64,000 bases of DNA from Nocardia neocaledoniensis (GCF_003182135.1 NZ_QGTL01000017.1:80257-144256), one strand, 5' to 3'; counted from the first letter of the stretch, positions 16,485 through 25,865 are shown. Translations and numbers: made by a program. Notes: generated by a model not told the origin, from the letters alone.

Positions 16485-16536
16485 AACCGAACACCGTTAG
16501 GATACGGTGCCCGAGTAAACCTAACAACGTTCGGTT
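16485..16536. promoter_or_regulatory. double TetR operator between the divergent regulator and acyl-CoA operon
   Basis: Two 15-bp near-palindromes of the form CCKAAC-N3-GTTMGG lie 18 bases apart: CCGAACACCGTTAGG (16487-16501) and CCTAACAACGTTCGG (16520-16534). With flanking bases they are also inverted copies of each other (AACCGAAC...GTTAGG facing CCTAAC...GTTCGGTT). The second ends 15 bases before the GTG of the first operon gene, so binding would block transcription. Confidence 0.7.
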
Positions 16537-16549
16537 CAGGAGTGGTCCC

Positions 16550-17701
16550 GTGGATCTCCAACTCACGCCAGCGCATCGCGACCTGCGCGAACTCGCCCGC
16601 ACCTGGGTGGACAAGGAAGTCGTTCCGTTCGCCGCCGGGTGGGATCGCGAGGAATCGGTCGACCCGGCGATCGTCGGCAAGCTCGGCGCGCTCGGCTTCC
16701 TCGGCATCGGGATCGACGAGGAGTACGGCGGTTCGGGCGGCGACATGCTCGCCTACTGTGTGCTGCTCGAGGAGCTCGGACGGGGCGACAGCTCGGTGCG
16801 CGGCATCGTGTCGGTGTCGCTCGGCCTCGTCGGCAAGTCGATCGCCCGCTACGGCAGCGCGGAGCAGAAGACCCGATTCCTGCCCGGTCTGTGCGCGGGC
16901 GAGCAGCTGGGCTGCTTCGCGCTCACCGAGCCAGGGACCGGTTCCGACGCCGCGAACCTGACCACCCGCGCGACCCGCGACGGCGCGGACTGGGTCATCG
17001 ACGGCACCAAGATCTTCATCACCAACGGGACCTGGGCCGATCTCGCGCTGGTGTTCGCCAGGACCGGCGGCCCCGGCCCGCGCGGCGTCACCGCGTTCCT
17101 GGTGCCCACCGAGACGGCGGGGTTCGGCCGGACCGAGATCAAGGGCAAGCTCGGCCTGCGCGGCCAGGCCACCGCCGAACTGATCCTGGACAAGGTCCGC
17201 GTTCCCGACGCCCTGCGCCTCGGCGCGGAGGGCGAGGGCTTCCGGATCGCGATGGCGGCCCTGGACAAGGGACGGATCGGTGTAGCCGCCGGATGTGTCG
17301 GGGTGGCGCGTGCCTGCCTCGAAGCGTCCGTGCGCTACGCGGGGGAGCGCGAGCAGTTCGGCAAGCCGATCGCGGGCTACCAGCTGGTGCAGGAACTGCT
17401 CGCCGACATCGCCGTCGACACCGAGGCCGCGCGGCTGCTGGCCTGGCGGGCCGCCGATCTCGTCGACCGCGGGGAACCGTTCGGCACGGCGGCCTCGATG
17501 GCGAAGCTGTTCGCCTCCGAGGCCGCGGTGAAGGCCGCCAACAACGCGATCCAGGTGTTCGGCGGTTACGGCTACATCGACGAGTACCCCGTCGCGAAGT
17601 ACCTGCGCGACGCGCGCGTGCTGACCCTCTACGAGGGCACCACCCAGATCCAGAAACTGCTCATCGGCCGCGCCCTCACCGGCGTGAACGCCCTTGTCTG
17701 A
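16550..17701 (+). CDS. acyl-CoA dehydrogenase
   Basis: A 383-residue FAD-dependent acyl-CoA dehydrogenase that makes the 2,3-enoyl-CoA and passes electrons to ETF. CFALTEPGTGSDAANL is the flavin/substrate signature. LYEGTTQIQ near the C-terminus puts the usual catalytic Glu at residue 362, the short/medium-chain and glutaryl-type position. First gene of the operon; GTG start with AGGAG 9 bases before it. Confidence 0.9.
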   Translation: MDLQLTPAHRDLRELARTWVDKEVVPFAAGWDREESVDPAIVGKLGALGFLGIGIDEEYGGSGGDMLAYCVLLEELGRGDSSVRGIVSVSLGLVGKSIARYGSAEQKTRFLPGLCAGEQLGCFALTEPGTGSDAANLTTRATRDGADWVIDGTKIFITNGTWADLALVFARTGGPGPRGVTAFLVPTETAGFGRTEIKGKLGLRGQATAELILDKVRVPDALRLGAEGEGFRIAMAALDKGRIGVAAGCVGVARACLEASVRYAGEREQFGKPIAGYQLVQELLADIAVDTEAARLLAWRAADLVDRGEPFGTAASMAKLFASEAAVKAANNAIQVFGGYGYIDEYPVAKYLRDARVLTLYEGTTQIQKLLIGRALTGVNALV

Positions 17702-17717
17702 CACCAGGAGTACCCGC

Positions 17718-18470
17718 ATGACCACCAGAACCGCCTTCGTCACCGGCGCTGCCCGCGGCATCGGCGCCGCCACCGCCGCCCGGCTGGCCGCCGACGGCTG
17801 CGCCGTGGCCGTCGTCGATCTCGACGCCGACGCGGCGGTGCTCACCGCGGGCCGGATCAACGCGGCGGGCGGCACCGCCATCGGCATCGGCTGCGATGTC
17901 GCCGACGAGGATTCGGTCGCCGCGGCGGTGGCGCGCGCGGTCGCCGATCTCGGCTCGCTCGACGTGCTCGTCAACAACGCCGGCGTGCTGCGCGACAACC
18001 TGCTGTACAAGATGTCGGCGGACGACTGGGACACCGTCATGGCCGTGCACCTGCGCGGCGCGTTCCTGTGCAGCAGGGCCGCGCAGGCGCGGATGGTCGA
18101 ACGCGGGGGCGGCGCCATCGTCAACACCTCGAGCGTGTCGGCGCTCGGAAATCGCGGCCAGGCCAACTACGCCGCCGCCAAGGCGGGCATCCAGGGCCTG
18201 ACCCGCACCCTCGCCATGGAACTCGGGCCGTTCGGCATCCGGGTCAACGCCGTCGCGCCCGGCTTCATCGCCACCGAGATGACCGCGGCCACCGCGGCCC
18301 GGATCGGCGTGAGCGCCGCGGACCTGCAGGCGAAGACGGCCGCGATCACGCCGCTGCGCCGGGTCGGCACACCCGACGACATCGCGAACGTGGTGGCCTT
18401 CCTGGCCTCCGACCAGGCCGGCTTCGTCACCGGCCAGACCCTGTACGTCGACGGCGGACGCCGTCTCTGA
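17718..18470 (+). CDS. short-chain dehydrogenase/reductase (FabG-like)
   Basis: A 250-residue classical SDR. TGAARGIGAAT binds the cofactor, VNNAGV follows, and YAAAKAG contributes the catalytic Tyr and Lys. In this operon it most likely oxidises a 3-hydroxyacyl-CoA before the thiolase step. The ATG at 17718 has AGGAG before it; a TTG 8 codons upstream overlaps the previous gene. No enoyl-CoA hydratase is present, so hydration must be done elsewhere. Confidence 0.85.
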   Translation: MTTRTAFVTGAARGIGAATAARLAADGCAVAVVDLDADAAVLTAGRINAAGGTAIGIGCDVADEDSVAAAVARAVADLGSLDVLVNNAGVLRDNLLYKMSADDWDTVMAVHLRGAFLCSRAAQARMVERGGGAIVNTSSVSALGNRGQANYAAAKAGIQGLTRTLAMELGPFGIRVNAVAPGFIATEMTAATAARIGVSAADLQAKTAAITPLRRVGTPDDIANVVAFLASDQAGFVTGQTLYVDGGRRL

Positions 18471-18486
18471 TCTCGGAGAACAACAC

Positions 18487-19644
18487 ATGCAGCGCACAGT
18501 TTTCACCGACGAGCACGACGCGTTCCGCAAGACCGCGCGGGCCTTCATCGAGAGCCAGGTCGTGCCGGTGTACGACCAGTGGTACGAGGCGGGGATCGTG
18601 CCCCGCGAGTTCTATCGCAGCCTGGCCGAGCTGGGTGTCTTCGGCATCGAGGTACCCGAGGAGTACGGCGGCGCCGGGATCGACTCGTTCAAGTTCCAGG
18701 CTGTGCTGATGGAGGAAACCGCCCGCGCGGGTGTGTCTTTCGGTGGTTCGGGGGTGCACGTGGGCCTGTGCCTGCCGTACCTGAAGAACCTCGCGACCGA
18801 GGAGCAGAAGCGGCGCTGGCTGCCCGGCTTCGTCACCGGCGAGACGATGTTCGCGATCGCCATGACCGAACCCGGCACCGGCTCGGACCTGGCGGGCATG
18901 CGCACCACCGCGCAGCTGTCCGAGGACGGCAACCACTACGTGCTCAACGGCGCGAAGACCTTCATCACCGGCGGCGTGCACGCGGACCGGGTGATCGTCT
19001 GCGCGCGGACCGCGCCGCCCTCGGACACCGATCGCCGCCACGGGATCTCGCTGCTCGTGGTCGACACGAGCGCGCCGGGATACGCCGTCGGCCGCAAGCT
19101 CGACAAGCTCGGCCTGAAGGTCTCCGACACCGCCGAGCTGTCCTTCACCGATGTGCGGGTGCCGGTCACCGACCTGCTCGGCGAAGCGCACCGCGGCTTC
19201 GACTACCTGGGCCAGAACCTCCCGCAGGAACGGCTCTCCATCGCGGTCGGCGCGTACGCCCAGGCCAAGTCGGCGATCCGGTTCGCCCTCGAATACACCA
19301 GGGGCCGCACCGTTTTCGGGCAGCCGGTGGCGAACTTCCAGAACACCAAGTTCGAGCTGGCCGCCTGCCAGGCCGAGGTCGACGCCGCCGAAGCGGTCGT
19401 CGACCGGGCCCTGGACGCCCTCGACAACGGTGTCCTCACCGCCGCCGACGCCGCCTCGGCGAAACTGTTCTGCACCGAGGTCGCGTCCCGGGTGATCGAC
19501 CGCTGCCTGCAGTTGCACGGCGGCTACGGCTACATCACCGAATACCCGGTGGCCCGCCTCTACGCCGACAACCGGGTCAACCGCATCTACGGCGGCACCA
19601 GCGAGGTCATGAAGATGATCATCGCCAAGAACATGGGCCTGTGA
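18487..19644 (+). CDS. acyl-CoA dehydrogenase, LCAD/IVD-like
   Basis: A 385-residue second acyl-CoA dehydrogenase. AMTEPGTGSDLAGM is the flavin signature. The C-terminal motif reads IYGGTSEVMK, so the Glu used by most family members is Gly here. A Glu at residue 248 in NLPQERLSIA matches the alternative base position known from long-chain and isovaleryl-CoA dehydrogenases, so the enzyme is probably active on a longer or branched chain than its neighbour. The stop overlaps the thiolase start by 4 bases. Confidence 0.9.
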   Translation: MQRTVFTDEHDAFRKTARAFIESQVVPVYDQWYEAGIVPREFYRSLAELGVFGIEVPEEYGGAGIDSFKFQAVLMEETARAGVSFGGSGVHVGLCLPYLKNLATEEQKRRWLPGFVTGETMFAIAMTEPGTGSDLAGMRTTAQLSEDGNHYVLNGAKTFITGGVHADRVIVCARTAPPSDTDRRHGISLLVVDTSAPGYAVGRKLDKLGLKVSDTAELSFTDVRVPVTDLLGEAHRGFDYLGQNLPQERLSIAVGAYAQAKSAIRFALEYTRGRTVFGQPVANFQNTKFELAACQAEVDAAEAVVDRALDALDNGVLTAADAASAKLFCTEVASRVIDRCLQLHGGYGYITEYPVARLYADNRVNRIYGGTSEVMKMIIAKNMGL

Positions 19645-20840
19645 GCGGCCGCGCGTATCTGGTCGACGGCGTGCGCACGCCGTTCGGCCGCTACGGCGGC
19701 GCGCTGGCCGCCGTGCGCCCCGACGACCTCGCCGCGCACGTCCTCACCGCCCTCACCCAGCGGCTGCCCACGGTGGACTTCGCCGCCGTCGACGACGTGG
19801 TGTTCGGGTGCGCGAATCAGGCGGGCGAGGACAACCGCAACGTCGCCCGGATGGCGGCGCTGCTGGCCGGGCTACCGGTGACGGTGCCGGGCGTGACGGT
19901 CAACCGGTTGTGCGCGTCGGGACTGGACGCGGTCGCCTACGCGGCCAGGGCGATCACGGCGGGCGACGCCGAGCTGGTGATCGCCGGTGGCGTCGAATCG
20001 ATGACCCGTGCGCCGTTCGTGGTGCCCAAAGCCGCCGCGGCGTGGGATCGTTCGGCCGAACTCGCCGACACCACCCTCGGCTGGCGGCTGGTGAATCCGC
20101 GCCTGCGCGACCGGTACGGCGTCGACTCGATGCCCGAGACCGCCCAGCACGTCGCCGCCGAGCACGGCATCGCGCGCGCCGACCAGGACGCGTTCGCGCT
20201 GCGCTCCCAGCAGCGGGCCGCTGCCGCGATCGCCGCCGGTCGACTGGCCAGGGAGATCGCGCCGGTGCCGGTCCCGCGGCGCCGGGGCGAGCCGGTCGTG
20301 GTCGAGACCGACGAGCACCCACGAGCGACCGATCTCGAGGCGCTGGCCGGGCTGCGGCCCGTGGTGCCCGACGGATCGATCACCGCGGGCAACTCCTCCG
20401 GCATCAACGACGGCGCGGTCGCGATCCTGCTCGCGTCCGAGACCGCCGTCCGGCGGTACGGGCTGACCCCGCTGGCCGCGGTCGGCGCGGTGAGCGCCGC
20501 CGGTGTGCCGCCGCGGACGATGGGCATCGGCCCGGTGCCCGCGGTCGGGAAACTGCTCGCGCGAACAGGTCTGGGGATCGGTGACATCGATGTCGTCGAA
20601 CTCAACGAGGCCTTCGCCGCCCAGGCGCTGGCGGTCCTGCGCGGGCTCGGCCTGCCCGACGACGCCGCCCACGTCAATCCGAACGGGGGCGCGATCGCAA
20701 TCGGTCATCCGCTCGGGGCCACCGGCGCTCGCCTGGCACTCACTGCCGCCATCGAACTGGCCGATCGAGACGCGCGGCACGCGATCGCGACGCTGTGCGT
20801 CGGTGTCGGCCAGGGACTCGCGCTACACCTCCACCGTTGA
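19641..20840 (+). CDS. thiolase (acetyl-CoA acyltransferase)
   Basis: A 399-residue thiolase. Active-site residues are visible: Cys91 in NRLCASGLD, His356 in GGAIAIGHPLGATG and Cys386 in TLCVGVGQG. It closes the beta-oxidation cycle by thiolysis of a 3-oxoacyl-CoA; the length and GVDSMPETA segment fit the degradative type I class (PaaJ/PcaF/FadA-like). GTG start, overlapping the preceding gene. Confidence 0.9.
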   Translation: MSGRAYLVDGVRTPFGRYGGALAAVRPDDLAAHVLTALTQRLPTVDFAAVDDVVFGCANQAGEDNRNVARMAALLAGLPVTVPGVTVNRLCASGLDAVAYAARAITAGDAELVIAGGVESMTRAPFVVPKAAAAWDRSAELADTTLGWRLVNPRLRDRYGVDSMPETAQHVAAEHGIARADQDAFALRSQQRAAAAIAAGRLAREIAPVPVPRRRGEPVVVETDEHPRATDLEALAGLRPVVPDGSITAGNSSGINDGAVAILLASETAVRRYGLTPLAAVGAVSAAGVPPRTMGIGPVPAVGKLLARTGLGIGDIDVVELNEAFAAQALAVLRGLGLPDDAAHVNPNGGAIAIGHPLGATGARLALTAAIELADRDARHAIATLCVGVGQGLALHLHR

Positions 20841-20883
20841 CCCCACCCTTCTTCGCCATCGCAGTCGAACACTAGGAACCATC

Positions 20884-22374
20884 GTGAACGCCACCCTGTC
20901 CCTGGCGAGCATCCTCGCCGAACCCGCCCGCCGCCGTCCGCACCATCTCGCCCTGATCGAGGGCGACACCCGCCTCACCTTCGCCGAGCTGTGGCGCCAA
21001 GCCCGCGAACAGGCGGGCGCCTTGATCGCCCGCGGTGTCCGGCCCGGTGACCGGGTGGCGCTGCTGTGCCCCAACACCGCCGACTTCCCCCGGGCCTACT
21101 TCGCGATCCTCGCCGCCGGCGCGACGGTCGTGCCCGTGCACCTGCTGCTGACCGCCCCGGAAATGGAGTACGTGCTGCGCGACAGCGGCGCGTCCCTGCT
21201 GATCTGCCATCCGATGGTGGCCGACACCGGCGCGGCGGCCGCCCGCGCCGCCGGGATCGACAGCGTCGCGCCGAGCGAGCTGGCCGGCGACGCGATCCCG
21301 GCCTTCGTCTCCCGCGGCCCGCTCGACACCGCCGTCGTCTTCTACACCAGCGGCACCACCGGCACGCCGAAGGGTGCCGAGCTCAGTCACCTCAACATGG
21401 TGATGTGCGCGACCGTGAACACCTTCGACGCCAACGAGATCCGGCCCGACGACATCGCCCTCGGCGCGCTGCCGCTGTTCCACGTGTTCGGGCAGACGGT
21501 GTCGATGAACTCGCACTGGCGCGTCGGCGGCACCCTGGTGCTGATGCCGCGCTTCGACGCGGCCCAGGCGATCGCGCTGATGGCCGCGGAACGGGTCAAC
21601 CTCTTCCACGGCGTCCCCACCATGTACCTCGCCCTGGTCGCCGCGGCCCGCGACGCGGCGGAACTGCCCGCGCTGAAACTGTGCGTCAGCGGGGGCGCCG
21701 CCCTGCCCGTCAGCGTGCTCGAGGACTTCGAGCAGGCGTTCGGGGCGCCGGTGCTCGAGGGATACGGACTCTCGGAGACCTCGCCGACCGCCGCGGTGAA
21801 CCAGCCGGTCTACGGGACCGAGCCGGGCACCGTGGGCCACCCGGTGTGGGGTGTCGACGTGGAGATCGCCGACCCGGACGTCGCCGACCGGATCGAGCTG
21901 CTGCCCGTCGGGGCGACCGGTGAGGTGGTGGTGCGCGGGCACAACGTGTTCAGCGGCTACACCGGCAGGCCGGAGGCGACCGCCGCGGCGGTGATCGACG
22001 GCTGGTTCCGCACGGGCGATCTCGGCACCCGCGACGCGACCGGCCGCATCCGGATCGTCGACCGGGTCAAGGAGATGATCCTGCGCGGCGGGTACAACGT
22101 GTACCCGACCGAGGTCGAGGCCGCGCTGCTGCGGCACCCGCGGATCGCGCAGGTCGCGGTGATCGGGGTGCCCGACACCCACTACGGCGAGGAGATCCTC
22201 GCGGTCGTCGTCCCCGACGGGCCGCTCACCGCGGACGAGGTGATCGGCTTCGGCAAGGAACAGGTGGCCAAGTACAAGTACCCGCGACGGGTCGAGTTCG
22301 TCACCGAACTGCCCCTCGGTCCCACCCACAAGGTGCTCAAGCGTGAGCTGCGCCGACGATTCGGGGGCGCGTGA
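20884..22374 (+). CDS. AMP-binding acyl-CoA ligase
   Basis: A 496-residue adenylate-forming ligase. YTSGTTGTPKGAE is the ATP P-loop motif, GYGLSETSP and WFRTGDLG are the core motifs, and GGYNVYPTEVE with the late THKVLKREL (adenylation Lys) complete the C-terminal lid. It activates the free acid that feeds the operon. The acid is not identified; FadD-type medium/long-chain or branched acids are plausible. GTG 20884 gives the family N-terminus. Confidence 0.88.
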   Translation: MNATLSLASILAEPARRRPHHLALIEGDTRLTFAELWRQAREQAGALIARGVRPGDRVALLCPNTADFPRAYFAILAAGATVVPVHLLLTAPEMEYVLRDSGASLLICHPMVADTGAAAARAAGIDSVAPSELAGDAIPAFVSRGPLDTAVVFYTSGTTGTPKGAELSHLNMVMCATVNTFDANEIRPDDIALGALPLFHVFGQTVSMNSHWRVGGTLVLMPRFDAAQAIALMAAERVNLFHGVPTMYLALVAAARDAAELPALKLCVSGGAALPVSVLEDFEQAFGAPVLEGYGLSETSPTAAVNQPVYGTEPGTVGHPVWGVDVEIADPDVADRIELLPVGATGEVVVRGHNVFSGYTGRPEATAAAVIDGWFRTGDLGTRDATGRIRIVDRVKEMILRGGYNVYPTEVEAALLRHPRIAQVAVIGVPDTHYGEEILAVVVPDGPLTADEVIGFGKEQVAKYKYPRRVEFVTELPLGPTHKVLKRELRRRFGGA

Positions 22375-22397
22375 CCGCACGTCGCGTACGCGACCAT

Positions 22398-22403
22398 TAC
22401 CCT
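22398..22403 (+). promoter_or_regulatory. -10 element of pafB, leaderless arrangement
   Basis: TACCCT ends 7 bases before GTG 22411. It indicates that pafBC has its own promoter and does not depend on the upstream acyl-CoA operon. Confidence 0.5.
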
Positions 22404-22410
22404 CTTACGG

Positions 22411-23406
22411 GTGGCGATATCCAAGGTCGAGCGGCTGATGAATCTGGTCATCGCGCTGCTGTCGACCCGGCAGTTCCTGAGCGCGGAGCGCATTCGCGCC
22501 AGCGTGGCCGGTTACGAGGACTCCGCGACCGACGAGGCGTTCAGCCGGATGTTCGAGCGCGACAAGAACGAGTTGCGCGACCTGGGCATTCCGCTGGAAG
22601 TGGGTCCGGTCGGGCGGTTCTCGACGCTCGAGGGCTACCGGATCAACCGCGACGCCTACGAACTGCCCGATATCGACCTGTCCAGCGAGGAGGCGGCCGC
22701 GGTCGCCGTCGCCGTGCAGATGTGGGCCTCCCCGGAGCTCGCGAGTGCCGCCGAAGGCGCGCTGCTGAAGCTGCGCGCCGCCGGCGTCACGGTCGAAACC
22801 GAGAACGTCGGGGTGTCGGTGCCCGCCGTGCCCGCCCGCACCCGCGGCTCCGAACCCGTGCTGCGCGAACTGCTCGCGGCGATCGACGCGGGCCAGGCCG
22901 TGCGCTTCGGCCACCACAGCGCCGTCACCGACCCGTTCGTCACCCGTGACGTGGAGCCCTGGGGCGTGGTCACCCGGCACGGGCGCTGGTACCTGGTCGG
23001 GCACGACCGCGAACGCGACGCCGTGCGCACCTTCCGGCTCTCGCGCATCGGCGGCGAGGTGGTCCCGTACGGGCCGCACAACGCCGTGCGCAAGCCGGCC
23101 GACGCCGACCTGCGCGCCATCGTCGATCGCGTCACCGGCGACGCGCCCGTCACCGGCTCGGCGACGGTATGGGTCGCCAAGGGCCGCGGCCGGGAGCTGC
23201 GCCGGATCGGCACCGAGCTCGAGACCAGGGAACTCGGCGGCAGGCCGGGTGATGTCGTCGAGGTACCGGTGCGCTCGCGCGACTGGGTCGCCCGGCTGAT
23301 CACGGGCCTCGGACCCGACGTGCTCGTGCTCGATCCACCGGAACTGCGCGCCGACGTGATGAACCGGCTACGGTCGGTACTCGACCACACGGAGGTGACG
23401 TCGTGA
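22411..23406 (+). CDS. pafB: WYL-domain regulator PafB
   Basis: A 331-residue protein with an N-terminal winged helix (MAISKVERLMNLVIALLSTRQ..., DEAFSRMFERDKNELRDLG) and a WYL domain whose signature appears in GRWYLVGHDRERDAVRTFRLSRI. In mycobacteria PafB and PafC form a heterodimer that activates the RecA-independent DNA-damage response. It is not needed for pupylation, despite the name. 4-base overlap with pafC. Confidence 0.95.
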   Translation: MAISKVERLMNLVIALLSTRQFLSAERIRASVAGYEDSATDEAFSRMFERDKNELRDLGIPLEVGPVGRFSTLEGYRINRDAYELPDIDLSSEEAAAVAVAVQMWASPELASAAEGALLKLRAAGVTVETENVGVSVPAVPARTRGSEPVLRELLAAIDAGQAVRFGHHSAVTDPFVTRDVEPWGVVTRHGRWYLVGHDRERDAVRTFRLSRIGGEVVPYGPHNAVRKPADADLRAIVDRVTGDAPVTGSATVWVAKGRGRELRRIGTELETRELGGRPGDVVEVPVRSRDWVARLITGLGPDVLVLDPPELRADVMNRLRSVLDHTEVTS

Positions 23407-24386
23407 GTTCGCGCCTGTCCCTGCGCCTTTCGCGCCTGCTCAACATGGTGCCGTACCTGCTCGCGCACCCGGGCATCAGCGCCGCCGAGGCCGCCGCCGA
23501 ACTCGGGGTGACCACCAAGCAGCTGATGAGCGACCTCAACCAGCTGTGGATGTGCGGGCTGCCGGGCTACGGCCCCGGTGATCTGATCGACCTGTCCTTC
23601 TCCGAGGAGAGCATCGAGGTCACCTTCTCCGCCGGCATCGACCGGCCGCTGCGCCTGACCTCCACCGAGGCCACCGCGCTGCTGGTGGCGCTGCGCTCGA
23701 TCGTGGAGATGCCGGGCATGGTCGACCCGACCGCCGCGCACTCCGCCATCGCGAAGATCGAATCCGCCATCGCCAGCAGCGACACCGAGATCACCGGCAG
23801 GCCGGCCGCGATTCCCGTCGAACAGCCGGTGGTGGCCACCGTGCGCGCCGCGCTCGCCGACGGGCGCGCCGTGCGGCTGGTGTACTACTCGGCCAGCCGC
23901 GACGAGGTGTCCGAGCGCATCGTCGACCCCATCCGGGTGATCCTCGTCGACAACAACAGCTACCTGCAGGGCTGGTGCAGACAGGCCGAGGGCGTGCGGC
24001 TGTTCCGGTTCGACCGGATCGAGGACGCCACCGAACTCGACGAACCCGCCCGGCCGCCGAGTCACGCCGCCGCCGACGCGGCCGCCCTCGACCTGTTCCA
24101 GGACGACCCCGATGTGCCGCTGGCCCGGCTGCGCATCCGCGCCGACTACGCCTGGGTGCTCGACCAGTACCCGATGCACCGCATCGAATCGCGCCCCGAC
24201 GGCAGCATCGAGGCCGGGATGCGGTTCGCCTCCGCGGACTGGATGGCGCGGCTGCTGCTCGGCTTCGGGACGGGCGTGAGCGCGCTCGGTCCCACGGAAC
24301 TGGTCGCCGCGGTGCGTGATCGCGCCGACGCGGCCCTGGCCGCCTACGCGGCCGCGGGCTTGTCAGGGGAGACCGAACCGGCGTGA
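23403..24386 (+). CDS. pafC: WYL-domain regulator PafC
   Basis: A 327-residue partner of PafB. The N-terminal helix-turn-helix is LLNMVPYLLAHPGISAAEAAAELGVTTKQL (quoted in part: AAEAAAELGVTTKQL). The WYL region is degenerate, with YLQGWCRQAEGVRLFRFDRI in place of a canonical W-Y-L, as usual for PafC. Overlaps pafB at the start and the next gene at the end. Confidence 0.93.
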   Translation: MSSRLSLRLSRLLNMVPYLLAHPGISAAEAAAELGVTTKQLMSDLNQLWMCGLPGYGPGDLIDLSFSEESIEVTFSAGIDRPLRLTSTEATALLVALRSIVEMPGMVDPTAAHSAIAKIESAIASSDTEITGRPAAIPVEQPVVATVRAALADGRAVRLVYYSASRDEVSERIVDPIRVILVDNNSYLQGWCRQAEGVRLFRFDRIEDATELDEPARPPSHAAADAAALDLFQDDPDVPLARLRIRADYAWVLDQYPMHRIESRPDGSIEAGMRFASADWMARLLLGFGTGVSALGPTELVAAVRDRADAALAAYAAAGLSGETEPA

Positions 24387-25411
24387 ACCAGCGAGTACTG
24401 GTCCTCGGTGCGGGCAGCATCGGGGTCTTCATCGGCGGTCACCTGGCCGCCGCGGGCATGGACGTCATCTTCGTCGGCCGTCAGCGCGTCCTCGACGACA
24501 TCGCCGAGCACGGCCTGCGCCTGACCGACCTCGACGGCGGAACGACCGAGGTCACGCCCGACCGGTTCGGGCTGGCGCTCGAGCCCGACGAGCCCGAACT
24601 GGCCGACCTCGTGCTGGTCACCGTGAAATCGGCGGCCACCGCCGCCGCGGTCCGGACGGTCGCGGGCCGGCTACGACCGGGCACACCGGTGGTGAGCCTG
24701 CAGAACGGCATCGGCAACGACACCCTGATCCGGGAGATCCTGCCCACCAGCATCGTGCTGGCGGGCATGGTCATGTTCAACGTCGTGCACAACGGCAACG
24801 GCCGGTTCCACCGGGCCAGCGACGGTGTCGTCGCCGTGCAGGACGATCCGGTGGTCGACCGGTTCGCCGAGCGCTTCCGCGCCGCCGGGCTGCCGCTGCG
24901 CAGGCACCGTGACCTGCGCCCGGTGCAGTGGGCCAAGCTGCTGCTCAATCTGAACAACCCCATCAACGCGCTGTCGGGGCGCCCGCTGCGGGAGGAACTC
25001 GCCGAGCGCGACTACCGGCGCTGCCTCGCGCTCGCGCAGGCCGAAGCGCTCGCGGTGATGAACACTGCGCGAATTCGGCCCGCCCAGCTGACGCCGGTGC
25101 CCCCCGAACTGATGGTGCATCTGCTGCGGGTGCCCGACCCGATCTTCCGTCGGGTGTTCGGCAAGGTGCTGGCTATCGACCCACTGGCGCGCTCGTCGAT
25201 GGCCGACGACCTCGCGCTGGGCCGGCGCACCGAAATCGCGTGGTTGTGCGGCGAAATCGTGCGGCTGGGCGAGATGGTCGGCCACCCGACGCCGGTCAAT
25301 CGACGGCTCACGGAGCTGATCCGCGAGGCGGAGGCCGGGGACACGCGCCGCTTCAGCGGCAGCCGGTTGTTCGCCGAACTCACCGCGGCGGCGGCCGCCG
25401 TCCGTGGTTGA
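24383..25411 (+). CDS. ketopantoate reductase-family protein (PanE-like)
   Basis: A 342-residue NAD(P)H-dependent reductase. The Rossmann motif VLGAGSIGVFIGGHLAAAG opens the protein; NGIGND and the helical C-terminal domain with QWAKLLLNLNNPINALSG (conserved Lys and Asn) match the 2-dehydropantoate 2-reductase family. Such proteins reduce 2-oxo acids, in pantothenate synthesis or in unrelated pathways; no pan genes are near. GTG start overlaps the pafC stop by 4 bases. Confidence 0.8.
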   Translation: MNQRVLVLGAGSIGVFIGGHLAAAGMDVIFVGRQRVLDDIAEHGLRLTDLDGGTTEVTPDRFGLALEPDEPELADLVLVTVKSAATAAAVRTVAGRLRPGTPVVSLQNGIGNDTLIREILPTSIVLAGMVMFNVVHNGNGRFHRASDGVVAVQDDPVVDRFAERFRAAGLPLRRHRDLRPVQWAKLLLNLNNPINALSGRPLREELAERDYRRCLALAQAEALAVMNTARIRPAQLTPVPPELMVHLLRVPDPIFRRVFGKVLAIDPLARSSMADDLALGRRTEIAWLCGEIVRLGEMVGHPTPVNRRLTELIREAEAGDTRRFSGSRLFAELTAAAAAVRG

Positions 25412-25503
25412 ACGAGTGGCGAACACCGCCTCGGGCGCGGGACCGTGACGCGCGGTCGGCAGGTAGCATCGGTAGTCACCACGGTCTTTGGAGGTATCTG
25501 AAA

Positions 25504-25767
25504 ATGGGCGCTTTCAGCTGGACGCACCTGCTGATCATCGCTGTGCTGTTCGTCCTGCTCTTCGGCGCGAAGCGGCTGCCGGACGCGGCGCGCGGGCTCG
25601 GCCGGTCGCTGCGGATCTTCAAGAGTGAGGTCGGCCAGATGCAGTCGGAGTCGGCCGCACCGGCCGCCCAGCCCGCCGCGCCGGCGCCGCAGCAGCAGCT
25701 GTCCGCCTCGGCACCGCAGGCGCAGGCGCCGATCGCCGACCCGCAGCAGGGCCAGAAGTCGGTCTGA
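25504..25767 (+). CDS. tatA: Sec-independent translocase subunit TatA
   Basis: An 87-residue protein: short N-terminus, one membrane helix (LLIIAVLFVLLFGAKRLPDAARG) with the conserved Phe-Gly hinge, an amphipathic helix (ARGLGRSLRIFKSEV) and a Q/A/P-rich cytosolic tail. TatA oligomers form the export passage for folded twin-arginine proteins. GGAGG ribosome site 9 bases before the ATG. Followed by tatC. Confidence 0.95.
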   Translation: MGAFSWTHLLIIAVLFVLLFGAKRLPDAARGLGRSLRIFKSEVGQMQSESAAPAAQPAAPAPQQQLSASAPQAQAPIADPQQGQKSV

Positions 25768-25865
25768 CCCCGGTGTGCACCCCGGAGCGCGGACGAGGAG
25801 CTCCGGGGCTGAGTGCTGTTTCGTCGAGCATCCGCCGGACCGAGGGTTAGAGGCCACCACCCACC

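Noticed and set aside
18579..20840. A long frame starting inside the second acyl-CoA dehydrogenase and running into the thiolase
   Set aside because: Only the part from GTG 19641 has thiolase sequence; the rest is the wrong frame of the dehydrogenase gene.
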